A stretch of DNA of 64,000 nucleotides from an uncultured Erysipelotrichaceae bacterium (GTDB taxonomy: Bacteria; Bacillota_I; Bacilli_A; Erysipelotrichales; Erysipelotrichaceae), in NCBI GenBank assembly GCA_947167125.1, contig CAMVGT010000003.1, forward strand, positions 1 through 64,000, in the 5' to 3' direction. Position numbers and translations under genes: made by a program. The notes under the pieces were generated by a model. That model did not search any database, was not told the origin of the DNA, and saw only the letters and a program-made list of their open reading frames with translations. Every line of letters begins with the position of its first letter. Positions within the stretch are counted from its first letter, which is position 1. Positions 19,940-28,666 of the stretch are shown here, in pieces.

Positions 19940-20698
19940 ATGAAACTGGAAGAGATCAGAAAATCAATGAATTTCCGTGAACTTGGCGGATATGAATCAG
20001 CAGACGGAAGAAAAGTAGTGTCCGGACAGTTTTACCGCAGCGGATGTCTGGCGGATCTGAATGAAGAAGAACTGGAATATGTCAGATCGCTCGGTATCCG
20101 TCATGTGTTTGATTTCAGAAGTGAGTATGAATCAGAAACAGTTCCCGATCCCGATATCGGAGCTGAAAATCATCATCTGAACGCGCTTGTGGACCGTCAG
20201 GGAAACCAGGTGCAGTTTGATCCGAAGTCGATTGAAAAAGCTTCCGCACAGGACAATGCAGGGGATTTTCTGGAAATGATGTACGGCGGTCTGCCGTTCT
20301 GCGAAGCATATAAGCAGATGTTCGGTGTGATCAAAGCACATGAGACACCGATCCTGTTTCATTGTTCAGCAGGAAAGGACAGGACCGGCATTGCGGCGGT
20401 TCTGATTCTTCTGATGCTTGGCGTTGATGAAGAAACAGCGCTTGATGATTATGATCTGACCAATGAATACAGAGCCGAACAGATCGGAAGATTCTTTGAG
20501 AAAATGGCACCGGTGATTCAGAATGATCCGGAGATGAAACAGAAGATGCAGGCGTTTGAAGGTGTGCTGCGCTCTTCTGCAGAACTGTCTCTTGCAAGGA
20601 TCAAAGAAAGATATCCAAATTATCCTTCCTATTTCGAAGATGTTCAGGGAATGGATGAAAAGGAACTGATTGATTTAAGAAATTATTATCTCCGTTAA
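19940..20698 (+). CDS. Tyrosine-protein phosphatase (IphP / Y_phosphatase3 type)
   Basis: The start at 19940 (MKLEEIRKSMNFRELGGYES) is preceded by AAGGAGA; the TTG at 19925 lies before that site. The 252-residue protein has the NFRELGG opening and the phosphatase loop HCSAGKDRTG with nucleophile Cys142 and Arg148. This branch dephosphorylates phosphotyrosine or phosphoinositide substrates, and no signal peptide is seen, so it is cytoplasmic. It is a single-gene unit with terminators on both sides. The substrate is unknown; no tyrosine kinase is nearby. Confidence 0.88.
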   Translation: MKLEEIRKSMNFRELGGYESADGRKVVSGQFYRSGCLADLNEEELEYVRSLGIRHVFDFRSEYESETVPDPDIGAENHHLNALVDRQGNQVQFDPKSIEKASAQDNAGDFLEMMYGGLPFCEAYKQMFGVIKAHETPILFHCSAGKDRTGIAAVLILLMLGVDEETALDDYDLTNEYRAEQIGRFFEKMAPVIQNDPEMKQKMQAFEGVLRSSAELSLARIKERYPNYPSYFEDVQGMDEKELIDLRNYYLR

Positions 20699-20703
20699 AC
20701 AGC

Positions 20704-20737
20704 AGTCTGTTTCCGCAATCAGGAAGCAGACTTTTTT
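20704..20737 (+). terminator. Rho-independent terminator after phosphatase gene
   Basis: AGTCTG (20704-20709) and CAGACT (20727-20732), extended by TTCC/GGAA, then T to 20737. Confidence 0.85.
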
Positions 20738-20781
20738 CATTTCCTGCATGGGAAAGCAGTTTATTCAGAAAACATCGTAAA

Positions 20782-20795
20782 TAATAGCGCTTTCA
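20782..20795. promoter_or_regulatory. Weak cre-like / inverted-repeat element
   Basis: TAATAGCGCTTTCA fits the CcpA consensus with two mismatches and overlaps the inverted repeat CGCTT-TCATG-AAGCG. It lies about 90 bp upstream of the XRE/RCC1 gene. Functional value is speculative. Confidence 0.3.
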
Positions 20796-20885
20796 TGAAG
20801 CGGAAATCATCGGTATTCAGTGTGTTTTCTGCCTGTTTTGATATAAAATAGAAAGACAGCAGAGGCAGAAAGGAGATGAGGTTTT

Positions 20886-23000
20886 ATGAACAACAGACTT
20901 CCCGAAAAACTGACACTGCTCCGAAAACATTACGGTTACGCGCAGGGCGATATCGCGCAGAAGCTCGGTATTCCTGTCACCGAATATATGAAGTGGGAAA
21001 ACGGCAACACGATCCCGCCGATTCTGAAACTGAAGGAGATCAGCGACCTGTATAAAGTCACCCTGGATTCCATGGCAGACAACACAAAGGATGTCATCCT
21101 GCCGGCGCTTGAATCCGACATCAGTGTGGACATCCCGTTTATGAATGCGGATGATGACAAGACACAGGTGATCGGCAGTCCTGCTGAAACACAGCAGGAA
21201 ACCCGGACAATTGAAGCAGATCTTGGAAGCACGATTGTCATGGATACGCAGCCGATTCAGGAAACACAGGTGACACAGATTGCGGATGAGGAGGATGAAA
21301 AAACAGAAAATGATTCCTCTGACAGCGCAGACAGCGAAAGAAAGAAAAAGCTGAGCAGAATGATCATCGGCTTTGCGGCAGGCGCGGCACTGTTAATCGG
21401 TGCGGTGATCCTGTTAATGAATCTGCTGAACGGAAATTCTTCCAACACACTCAGCGATGCCAACCGTCTGGCACTCGGCGATAAATTCTCCCTGTACATT
21501 GACAAGGGAGGCTCTCTTGTCAGACACGGAACATTTGAACCGCAGATCAGCTTTGACGGCACCGTGCAGATTGATGCCTATAACGGACATGTGATGGGAC
21601 TGAAACCGGATGGAGTTGTCGTAACAAGCGACAATAACCAGGAAGCAGTCACATGGAGCGATATCGTAATGGTCGCTTCCGGAAGAACGCACAGCGTCGG
21701 TCTGAAAAAAGACGGCACAGTGGAATGTACCGGTTCAGAAGCGGCCTGCCGTGTTGGTACATGGGAAAATATCAAATCGGTCTATGCCGGCAATGCGGTA
21801 ACCGTCGGCATCACAAATGAAGGAAAGGTTGTGACCAGCGGCAGCGGTCTTGAAGCAATTGAAGGCCAGAGCGGAATCCGCTCGGCGGCGATCGGCGACA
21901 GCCAGATTCTTCTGGTTCATGAAAACGGCACCGTGTCATCGTATTCCCTGACTTCCGCACAGCCGTTTGATACATCTTCATGGACTGATATCAAAGCAGC
22001 GGCAGTCGGCAGTTCGGCAGCGGTCGGACTCAGATCAGACGGAACAGTTATGGCGGCATCCGCGGATGAAAAGCTGATCCGTAAGATTCAGGCATGGACA
22101 GATATCCGTTATATCGATGCATGCGGCGATACTGTGGTGGCAGTGACAAGCACCGGCGCATTAAAGGGTGCGGGTGATAACTCATATGGCCAGTATGTGG
22201 CTTCGGAACAGGATGATCCGGAAGAAGAACCGGAACAGCTCGAAGCAGTCAAAAACATCACATTTACCGAAACAACAGCCAATGTTCAGGTGAAATGGGA
22301 TAAAGTCAAGAATGCGGATTATTATGAAGTAAGCTTCTCGCCGTCCCTGGCAATCGGCATTCCCCGTACCGCAAGCAGTTCCGCAAGTGTTCCTTCTTCC
22401 GCATTTACGGACGGAACGGAATATACGGTAACTGTAATCGCAAGATCGGATGATGAAGAAAGCTATACAGCAAGCGAACCGACAGCAGTGAAATATACAT
22501 ACAACACCAAGACGGTTCAGCTGAGTTCCGTAACCAATGTCAAGGGAACCGGCGATGTGGCTTCCTGGTATCTCGACTGGAGCGCAGTCGATCATGCGGA
22601 TTATTATATTATCAATATTGATTCCAAACTCGAAGACAAGACAGACCGTCCGGTTTATGTGATGGATCTGACCGGTTATGAATGGACAGACGGTTCCGAA
22701 CATACCGTTTCGATTACAGCATATTCGAATTCAGCGACATATTCGCAGAGCGAACCGACAGTGGAAACACTGAAGTTCAATCTGCCGAAGTACAATGTCA
22801 CAGTCAATATTGCCGGAACCCAGCAGGTCATCCAGCTGACACCGGGTCATTACACACTGGCGGAAATTCTGGCGGCGATTGAGATTCCGGAAGGATTCAC
22901 CGTCACGGATGATATCTATACAGAGTATTCAATCGAAAGCAATTACGGTCTTACAGTCAACGGCACATTTGAAACGGCAGGCGGTGAAGATAATGGATAA
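20886..23000 (+). CDS. Membrane-anchored XRE-family protein with extracellular RCC1-like and Fn3-like domains
   Basis: A 704-residue chimera. Residues about 6-62 are a helix-turn-helix of the XRE/Cro type (AQGDIAQKLGIPVTEYMKWENG). An acidic linker follows, then one transmembrane helix (about 158-180). The outside part has RCC1-like propeller repeats (LKKDGTVECTGSEA, ITNEGKVVTSG, LRSDGTVMAAS), two fibronectin-III-like domains and a C-terminal small domain. The HTH would lie in the cytoplasm and the repeats outside, giving the layout of a one-component membrane sensor or a cell-envelope protein with a reused HTH fold. Start supported by AAGGAGATGAGG. It overlaps the GYF-like gene by 8 bp. Confidence 0.8.
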   Translation: MNNRLPEKLTLLRKHYGYAQGDIAQKLGIPVTEYMKWENGNTIPPILKLKEISDLYKVTLDSMADNTKDVILPALESDISVDIPFMNADDDKTQVIGSPAETQQETRTIEADLGSTIVMDTQPIQETQVTQIADEEDEKTENDSSDSADSERKKKLSRMIIGFAAGAALLIGAVILLMNLLNGNSSNTLSDANRLALGDKFSLYIDKGGSLVRHGTFEPQISFDGTVQIDAYNGHVMGLKPDGVVVTSDNNQEAVTWSDIVMVASGRTHSVGLKKDGTVECTGSEAACRVGTWENIKSVYAGNAVTVGITNEGKVVTSGSGLEAIEGQSGIRSAAIGDSQILLVHENGTVSSYSLTSAQPFDTSSWTDIKAAAVGSSAAVGLRSDGTVMAASADEKLIRKIQAWTDIRYIDACGDTVVAVTSTGALKGAGDNSYGQYVASEQDDPEEEPEQLEAVKNITFTETTANVQVKWDKVKNADYYEVSFSPSLAIGIPRTASSSASVPSSAFTDGTEYTVTVIARSDDEESYTASEPTAVKYTYNTKTVQLSSVTNVKGTGDVASWYLDWSAVDHADYYIINIDSKLEDKTDRPVYVMDLTGYEWTDGSEHTVSITAYSNSATYSQSEPTVETLKFNLPKYNVTVNIAGTQQVIQLTPGHYTLAEILAAIEIPEGFTVTDDIYTEYSIESNYGLTVNGTFETAGGEDNG

Positions 23001-23205
23001 AGTCTGGTATTACATGAAACCTGACAGAAACAAATACGGTCCCTACAGCGATCAGGAACTGATTGCCTTAATCCAGCAGGAAATTCTGCTGGCCGGGGAT
23101 TATATCTGGATGCCTGATCTGAAGGCATGGCTGAAAATCGGCGATTCGATTTATGCCTTCTATCTTCCTGAAAACCAGCCCGAGATTGAAGATACAATCA
23201 GCTGA
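22993..23205 (+). CDS. Small GYF_2/DUF4339-like domain protein
   Basis: A 70-residue protein that starts inside the end of the XRE/RCC1 gene (ATGGATAA overlap at 22993-23000). The sequence WYYMKPDRNKYGPYSDQELIALI...YIWMPDLKAWLKIGD matches the GYF_2 pattern (WYY..G...GP, ending with W..W.). In bacteria such domains are thought to bind peptides or assist membrane-associated complexes. The overlapping start implies co-translation with the membrane sensor-like protein and perhaps direct contact. A strong terminator follows. Confidence 0.75.
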   Translation: MDKVWYYMKPDRNKYGPYSDQELIALIQQEILLAGDYIWMPDLKAWLKIGDSIYAFYLPENQPEIEDTIS

Positions 23206-23210
23206 CATGA

Positions 23211-23244
23211 ATGCGGCAGTCCATACGGACTGCTGCATTTTTTT
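23211..23244 (+). terminator. Rho-independent terminator
   Basis: A 12-bp stem, ATGCGGCAGTCC (23211-23222) with GGACTGCTGCAT (23227-23238), one G-U pair and a 4-nt loop, followed by a T run. Confidence 0.92.
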
Positions 23245-23326
23245 CTTCTCTTTTCTGCCAAATAAGGAATTGTCATAAGATGCGGTTTCCTGTGAAAATG
23301 ATAGTAATGAAACGGAGGGTTCCCTC

Positions 23327-25978
23327 ATGAGGATGATCAAAAGAGTATTGACGATGTTTGTCTCAGTCATGATTCTGCTGTGCGGGTTTTCCGCAGTCAG
23401 AGCAGAAGAGACGCCGACTTTTTCACAGAATGAATTTACTGCTTCTGTGACAATCCATGAATGGACAGGAAAAGATTACAGTCCTGCTGATTTTGAAGAA
23501 GAATACGTCTTATTAATATTCGGAAGAATGGCCTGCGGCAATACGCAGTTTATGATTTCCCGTGCGGAAGATCTTGTGGAGGAAGGGTATTCCGTGAGGC
23601 CTGCGGTTATGTTAATTGATGATAACGCGGCGCCGATGACAGTGGAGGAGTTTGTCGAAGCGCATCCCTTACTGACGGTTTCGGACAGTTATGATTACAA
23701 TCACAGCCGTTCCTTCAGTCTGATGAGCGCCGCGGGGATCTACGGGAACACGCTGCCGTTTGTCTACCTGATGAACAGCGAAAGGAAAATCATCGCTTCC
23801 GGTACGGGTCCTGACAATATCTCAAAGTTCGTGAATCTGATCAAAGGGCTGCCGATTGACAGCGGCGGGGAAGGAGAAGAACCCGGGACAAAGGAATATA
23901 TCAATTTCTCATTTGAAGGAATCTATCACCAGGAGGAAGCACGTTCAATTTTGGAAAAGATCAATGCATTCCGCACCGGTGGAAATGCCTGGGCATGGAA
24001 TTCATCAAATACCGAAAAAGTGAAGTATGAAAATCTGCAGCCGCTGAAATATGACTATGGCCTTGAAAGAACCGCAATGATCCGGGCAAAGGAAATCGCA
24101 ATGCGATTCTCCCATACAAGACCGGACGGAACCGACTGCTTTACTGCATATGAAGCAGGCTATCAGGGCAAGGGAGAAAATATTGCGTACGGACAGGAAG
24201 ATGCGGAAACAGTATTCACCGCCTGGCTTGAGGAGAATAAAGACTACAGCGGTCAGGGTCACCGCCGCAATATGCTCGGCAATTTCACAGCGGTCGGAAT
24301 TGCATGTGTGGAAGTCGAAGGCAGAAAATACTGGGTTCAGGAATTCTCGGGAAGCCTTCTTGATACAAATCCGGTTTCGTATCCGGAAGAAGAACAGTCT
24401 CTTCAGGTTACGGTTCTGAAGGATTACTGCAGTGTTGTGGTTCAGTATATCGACAATAATTACTATTGGTACGGTGCTGAAGAAACAATCTCAGCAGGTT
24501 CTTCACTTGAAATTCCCTACACAACAGCCTGGCTGACAGCAGACGGACAGACGCTTCACTGGATTTATACAGGAAGAGAATATACATCAACAGATGAATC
24601 GGTTGCGCGTGTTGAAGACGGTCAGATCATAGGCGTCGGTGAAGGGGAATGCGATATTGTCATCTCGGCAGAATTTCTTGGAATAACCGGCTCGACGACA
24701 ATGCATATCACAGTGGTTCCCCATCAACATTCTTATGAACCCGATCATTGGGAATGGGCATCGGATTATACATGGGCCAAAGCATTCCTTGTCTGCTCAG
24801 GCGACAGCAGCCATACTCTGGAAGCTGACGCAGCGATCACAAAGGAAGAAAGAAAGCCGACATGCCAGAGCGAAGGATTCAGGAAGTATACTGCGGCAGT
24901 CACAGTGGATGGAGAGACCTTTACGGATTACAGAACCGTCACACTTGAAAAAACAGATCATGACTGGGGTAAACCGGTATATACCTGGTCGGCTGACAAT
25001 AAAACAGTAAGTGCGAAGATCACATGCTTATCAGGCGGGGAAAACATTACCAATACAGTTACAACGGCTTACTCTGTGATCAAGCAGCCGACTGTGACAG
25101 AAACAGGTATCGGAAGATATACTGCTTCCTTCAGCAATCTCCTGTTTACCGTGCAGACAAAGGATGTCGTGATTCCTAAGCTCACAGAAGAAAAAACTTC
25201 CTCCATCCGTCTGAATATTACGGATACGGTGATTGCGACAGAATCATCGGTTCAGCTGAAAGCGACGGTTTCTCCTTCCGCAGCGGATCAGTCCGTGATC
25301 TGGAGATCGGACAATGAAAGCATTGCGACGGTTGATCAAAACGGAAAAGTCACTGCTCACCGCTATGGAAAAACAGTAATCCGGGCAATATCGGCTGCGG
25401 ATCCATCTGTTGAAGCAATCTGTACAGTCAATACAAGATATTACGATGTCAATGATACGAATCTTTATTACTACATACCGGTCTACTGGGCAGCTGACCG
25501 CAATATCACAAAGGGCTATGACAATGTATATTTCGGTCCGAAAAACAACTGCACAAGAGAAGCGGTTGTGACATTCCTGTGGAGAACTGCAGGAAAACCT
25601 GAACCGGAAAATATCAGCAGTCCGTTTACAGATGTGCAGGATTCTTCGAAATATTATTACAAAGCAGTTCTGTGGGCAGCGGAACAGGGTATCACAAAAG
25701 GATATGCGGACGGATCGTTCAAACCGCAGGAAACCTGTTTAAGAGAACACGTTGTGACATTCCTGTGGAGATATGCAGGAAAACCGAACCCCACTGTTTC
25801 AAGGAATCCGTTCAATGATGTAGGATCTTCCGATTATTATTACAGAGCCGTTTTATGGGCAAATGAGAAGGGCATTGCCAAAGGATATTCCACCGGCGAA
25901 CATGCCGGCGGATTCGGTCCGAAGCTTGACTGTTTAAGAGAACATGTCGTGACATTCCTTTACCGTGCCGTAAGATAA
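23327..25978 (+). CDS. Secreted multi-domain protein: thioredoxin-like, CAP, Ig-like and three SLH repeats
   Basis: An 883-residue protein with a signal peptide (to about 26). Residues about 40-180 look thioredoxin-like but keep only one Cys (GRMACGNTQ), so redox activity is doubtful. Residues about 203-345 form a CAP/SCP domain (FSHTRPDGTDCF, GENIAYG, GHRRNMLGNFTAVGIA). Further beta domains follow, then a bacterial Ig-like domain (about 625-705) and three SLH-type repeats (TKGYDN.YFGP, TKGYADGSFKP, AKGYSTG..GFGP) to the C-terminus. SLH repeats attach proteins to wall glycan, so this is probably a surface-anchored CAP protein. The start follows CGGAGGG. Confidence 0.85.
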   Translation: MRMIKRVLTMFVSVMILLCGFSAVRAEETPTFSQNEFTASVTIHEWTGKDYSPADFEEEYVLLIFGRMACGNTQFMISRAEDLVEEGYSVRPAVMLIDDNAAPMTVEEFVEAHPLLTVSDSYDYNHSRSFSLMSAAGIYGNTLPFVYLMNSERKIIASGTGPDNISKFVNLIKGLPIDSGGEGEEPGTKEYINFSFEGIYHQEEARSILEKINAFRTGGNAWAWNSSNTEKVKYENLQPLKYDYGLERTAMIRAKEIAMRFSHTRPDGTDCFTAYEAGYQGKGENIAYGQEDAETVFTAWLEENKDYSGQGHRRNMLGNFTAVGIACVEVEGRKYWVQEFSGSLLDTNPVSYPEEEQSLQVTVLKDYCSVVVQYIDNNYYWYGAEETISAGSSLEIPYTTAWLTADGQTLHWIYTGREYTSTDESVARVEDGQIIGVGEGECDIVISAEFLGITGSTTMHITVVPHQHSYEPDHWEWASDYTWAKAFLVCSGDSSHTLEADAAITKEERKPTCQSEGFRKYTAAVTVDGETFTDYRTVTLEKTDHDWGKPVYTWSADNKTVSAKITCLSGGENITNTVTTAYSVIKQPTVTETGIGRYTASFSNLLFTVQTKDVVIPKLTEEKTSSIRLNITDTVIATESSVQLKATVSPSAADQSVIWRSDNESIATVDQNGKVTAHRYGKTVIRAISAADPSVEAICTVNTRYYDVNDTNLYYYIPVYWAADRNITKGYDNVYFGPKNNCTREAVVTFLWRTAGKPEPENISSPFTDVQDSSKYYYKAVLWAAEQGITKGYADGSFKPQETCLREHVVTFLWRYAGKPNPTVSRNPFNDVGSSDYYYRAVLWANEKGIAKGYSTGEHAGGFGPKLDCLREHVVTFLYRAVR

Positions 25979-26000
25979 TACAGAACATCAGAAATAAAAT

Positions 26001-26045
26001 ACGCCGGGAATCACTCCTGAAAAGGGAATGACGCCCGGCGTTTTA
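26001..26045. terminator. Bidirectional terminator between convergent genes
   Basis: ACGCCGGG (26001-26008) pairs with CCCGGCGT (26034-26041), with A-rich flank on the left and T-rich flank on the right, so it can serve both the CAP/SLH gene and the leftward SDR gene. Confidence 0.85.
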
Positions 26046-26051
26046 TATTTC

Positions 26052-26780
26052 TTATTTCAGTCTTCTTCCGCCGTCAATCGTAAAGATGGAACCGGTGGAA
26101 TATTCTGAGAACTGCGTGATGATGGTATATGCAAACTGCGCAATTTCTTCCGGTTTTCCGATCCATTTCAGCGGAACTTTTGCCTTGGCGGATTCCATGA
26201 CTTCCGGCTGTTCTTCAAAGATGCGGTTCATCGGTGTTTTTACTGCGCCATAGGAGATACCGTTGACGGTGATGCCTCTGTCTGCCAAAGCCAGAGCGGA
26301 TTCTTTGGTCAGAATCGCGATGCCTGCCTTGGATGCGTCATAGGCGAATTTGTTTAATCTTGGCTGTTCATAATGAACGGATAACATATTCAGAATGGTG
26401 GAGCCTTTTGACATCAGGTCGCTGAGAATCCTGATACATGCGAATGTTCCGGTCAGATTGACATTGATGTCGGACGCAAAGTCTTCCACCGTGAAATCGG
26501 AAAATGATTTTTCGGTCTGCTTTGCGGCATTGTTCACGAGTACATCCAAAGATCCGTATTGATTCAGAACATATTCCTTCAGTGCAAGAACATCTTCTTT
26601 TTCTGCGATATTTGTGACAAAGAAATCGCAGCCTGTTTCTTCTGCCGCTTTCTTTCCTTCTTCTGCATTCATATCCGCGATGATCACATGTGCGCCATAT
26701 TCCTGAAACAGGACTGCGCATGCTTTGCCGATGCCCATCGCCGCACCGGTCACAATAACTGTTTTGTTTTTTAAATCCAT
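26052..26780 (-). CDS. Short-chain dehydrogenase/reductase
   Basis: Start placed at the ATG at 26780 (MDLKNKTVIVTGAAMGIGKA) rather than the in-frame TTG at 26798. The 242-residue protein has the NAD(P)-binding TGAAMGIG motif, NNAA, and the catalytic YDASKAG (Tyr and Lys), followed by GAVKTPMN and a C-terminal IDGGRR, the classical SDR pattern shared by FabG-like reductases. An acidic residue after the second strand (IIADMN) suggests a preference for NAD. The substrate cannot be deduced. It starts 18 bases after the ydcF-like stop, so both share a leftward transcript. Confidence 0.88.
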   Translation of the reverse strand: MDLKNKTVIVTGAAMGIGKACAVLFQEYGAHVIIADMNAEEGKKAAEETGCDFFVTNIAEKEDVLALKEYVLNQYGSLDVLVNNAAKQTEKSFSDFTVEDFASDINVNLTGTFACIRILSDLMSKGSTILNMLSVHYEQPRLNKFAYDASKAGIAILTKESALALADRGITVNGISYGAVKTPMNRIFEEQPEVMESAKAKVPLKWIGKPEEIAQFAYTIITQFSEYSTGSIFTIDGGRRLK

Positions 26781-26798
26781 ATACTTTCTCTTTTTCAA

Positions 26799-27818
26799 TC
26801 AATAATGCAGCAATACTGCCAGAATAACCCCGATCATGATCATGACCAGGAAATACGGTCTCCAGTGATATCTTACCAGAGCCGCATATTCGCGGATCAT
26901 TGCGGAAGGCCAGTAATAGAGGGCTGTTTTCGCGCCGACTCCATAGGCAGGGAAATTCAGCCTTGACGCATAGATGCTTGCCCTCAGGATGTGGTAGCCG
27001 GATGAGACAATCGCTGTACGCTGTCTGCCTTTTCTTTTCTGAATGATTTCCTGGCTGTTACGCAGATTCTCTTCGGTATTGACTGACTGATCCTCCAGGA
27101 TGATATCCTTTTTTGAAATTCCTTTTTCAATCAGATACTTCGACATCGCTTCCGCTTCAGAGACGGTTTCGTCTTTTCCCTGACCGCCGGAACAGATGAT
27201 CTTGCAGGCGGACATGGAACGGTCATAGACTACCGCTGCTTTATCCAGACGGTTGCCGAGCAGTCTTCCCACCCCATCGCCGTTGATGAGTCCGCATCCA
27301 AGCACAACGATATAATCAAGATCGACTTTGCGGGGCAGCCATTGAATGGCAACGGAATAGAACATGAAGGCAAGGAATACAACTGAGATATAGATCACGG
27401 CATGCGCTGTTTCCAGCATTGCCAGGTTCAGCCAGATGTTGGTGCTGCTGGAAAAATTCAGCACATACCAGACCAGTGCGCCTTCACCGGTGAAAATGAG
27501 GATGGCGAATAATCCGGAAAGAAGCGATGAAGTTCCGAACCCTTCTCTTTTAATCATGATGAATGTGTCATAGATCAAAAGGCACGGCACAATCAGCACC
27601 AGGAATACCGTCAGTAACAATAACGGAAAACCGATCATGAACTGATAGGGTGTTCCTGCAGTCCCGAAGAGCAGTGCGGCTGCCAGAGTAATCAACGTTA
27701 ACATCAATAACAGTGCGTTCCGGAATTTCCGGGGATCTTTGATCATCGAGATCACAAAGACCGCAAAGCTGATCAGGAACGGAAATACATAGATGTGTTC
27801 GGAAATATAATCAATCAT
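26799..27818 (-). CDS. YdcF/ElyC/SanA family membrane protein (DUF218)
   Basis: A 339-residue protein with about five transmembrane helices in the first 165 residues, then a DUF218 domain (VVLGCGLINGD, ICSGGQGKDETVSEAEAM, EDQSVNTEENLRNS, VSSGYHILRAS). A final hydrophobic helix ends the protein. The family takes part in envelope carbohydrate metabolism in some bacteria; the exact reaction is unsettled. A TATAAT box on the minus strand (27830-27825) ends only six bases before the ATG, with AGGA between, so the transcript may have almost no leader. Confidence 0.82.
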   Translation of the reverse strand: MIDYISEHIYVFPFLISFAVFVISMIKDPRKFRNALLLMLTLITLAAALLFGTAGTPYQFMIGFPLLLLTVFLVLIVPCLLIYDTFIMIKREGFGTSSLLSGLFAILIFTGEGALVWYVLNFSSSTNIWLNLAMLETAHAVIYISVVFLAFMFYSVAIQWLPRKVDLDYIVVLGCGLINGDGVGRLLGNRLDKAAVVYDRSMSACKIICSGGQGKDETVSEAEAMSKYLIEKGISKKDIILEDQSVNTEENLRNSQEIIQKRKGRQRTAIVSSGYHILRASIYASRLNFPAYGVGAKTALYYWPSAMIREYAALVRYHWRPYFLVMIMIGVILAVLLHY

Positions 27819-27911
27819 GTTCCTATTATACCGCAGTCATATGCGTGTCCGGATGATTTGAACCGGACACGGCAATATATTATTGCATACGGATCAGAAA
27901 TAATCTTCAGT

Positions 27912-27947
27912 GAAGAAAAGAAAAAGCCCATGTTGTCCATGGACTTT
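27912..27947 (-). terminator. Terminator of the small acidic-protein gene
   Basis: On the minus strand AAAGTCCATG (27947-27938) pairs with CATGGGCTTT (27932-27923), with one G-U pair, followed by a T-rich stretch. Confidence 0.7.
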
Positions 27948-27959
27948 CAGGATTCAGAA

Positions 27960-28310
27960 TTATTCGTCTTTGGAAATCATGCCCTTGACTTTTTCGACAG
28001 CACCCTTGGCTGCGTCAACCGCGGACTTGGCAGCTTCAACAGCATTGTCCTTGATGCGGTTTACATCATCCATATCGAATTTGCCGTCTTCGCCGAGGAG
28101 AGCTTTTCCGACTTTTGTGCCGGCGAAATCTTCGCCCATGCGTGTCAGATCATCCTTGCCGAGTTTTCCGTCTTCACCAAGGATTTCTTTTCCAACGGAT
28201 GATTCCTTGAATGAACCGGCGACGTTGGCACCGATTTCCTTTGCTTTGCCGATTGCTTCTGTTGCTTTTTCCTGTACCTGATCCAGTAATTCCTTCTTTT
28301 CTTCGGACAT
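27960..28310 (-). CDS. Small acidic protein with two EF-hand-like repeats, unknown function
   Basis: A 116-residue, highly charged protein with no signal peptide. The N- and C-terminal parts are Ala/Lys/Glu-rich amphipathic helices. The centre holds two copies of a 20-residue unit, VGKEILGEDGKLGKDD and VGKALLGEDGKFDMDD, each with a GEDGK..DD loop resembling a calcium-binding EF-hand but without full consensus. I do not recognise a named family. An AAGGAGG ribosome site and a good promoter with a TetR-type palindrome show it is a real, regulated gene, perhaps a stress-induced protein. Confidence 0.7.
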   Translation of the reverse strand: MSEEKKELLDQVQEKATEAIGKAKEIGANVAGSFKESSVGKEILGEDGKLGKDDLTRMGEDFAGTKVGKALLGEDGKFDMDDVNRIKDNAVEAAKSAVDAAKGAVEKVKGMISKDE

Positions 28311-28331
28311 TTGAATGCCTCCTTTTTTTCT

Positions 28332-28359
28332 ATTATAGCAGTTACTGACCGTCGGTCAA
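28332..28359 (-). promoter_or_regulatory. Promoter with TetR-type operator for the small acidic protein
   Basis: Reading leftward, TTGACC (28359-28354), a 16-bp spacer and TATAAT (28337-28332) with an upstream TG form a strong promoter. The -35 box is part of the perfect 13-bp palindrome TGACCG-T-CGGTCA (28346-28358), the usual form of TetR/AcrR-family operators. No tetR gene is in the window. Confidence 0.75.
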
Positions 28360-28439
28360 TACAGCTGTTTTGCATGAATATCTGTTTCTTTCAGACGGAA
28401 ACAGATGTGTTTCCGATTTACATGATTTGTTATATACTG

Positions 28440-28650
28440 AATGAAACCGCTGAGAAGGAATAGTAGCAGATCAGAAGACTTCAAAAAGAGAGGGACAGAA
28501 CCGGTGAAACTGTTCTGAAGAAAGAGATCTGTGAATGCGCCTTTGAGGGTTTCTTCGATATGTAGAGGAAAACGTACAGCTGCGTTAAAGCTTTGAGTAC
28601 AAAGAAAAGTGGAACCGCGCCGAGGCGTCTTTTCGTCGAAGCGCTTTTCA
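28440..28650 (+). ncRNA. Cysteine T-box leader upstream of cysS
   Basis: The leader contains the stem I AGTA element near 28460, a GAA-UGC specifier segment (UGC, a Cys codon, at 28536-28538) and the conserved T-box core GTGGAACCGCG (28609-28619). A terminator-like hairpin ends in GCGCTTTTC near 28650. Uncharged tRNA-Cys would bind the specifier and T-box, favour the antiterminator and raise expression of cysS and the genes behind it. Specifier and downstream gene agree. A plausible but weak promoter (-10 TATACT at 28433) lies just upstream. Confidence 0.9.
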
Positions 28651-28666
28651 TTTGGAGGAGAGGGAT

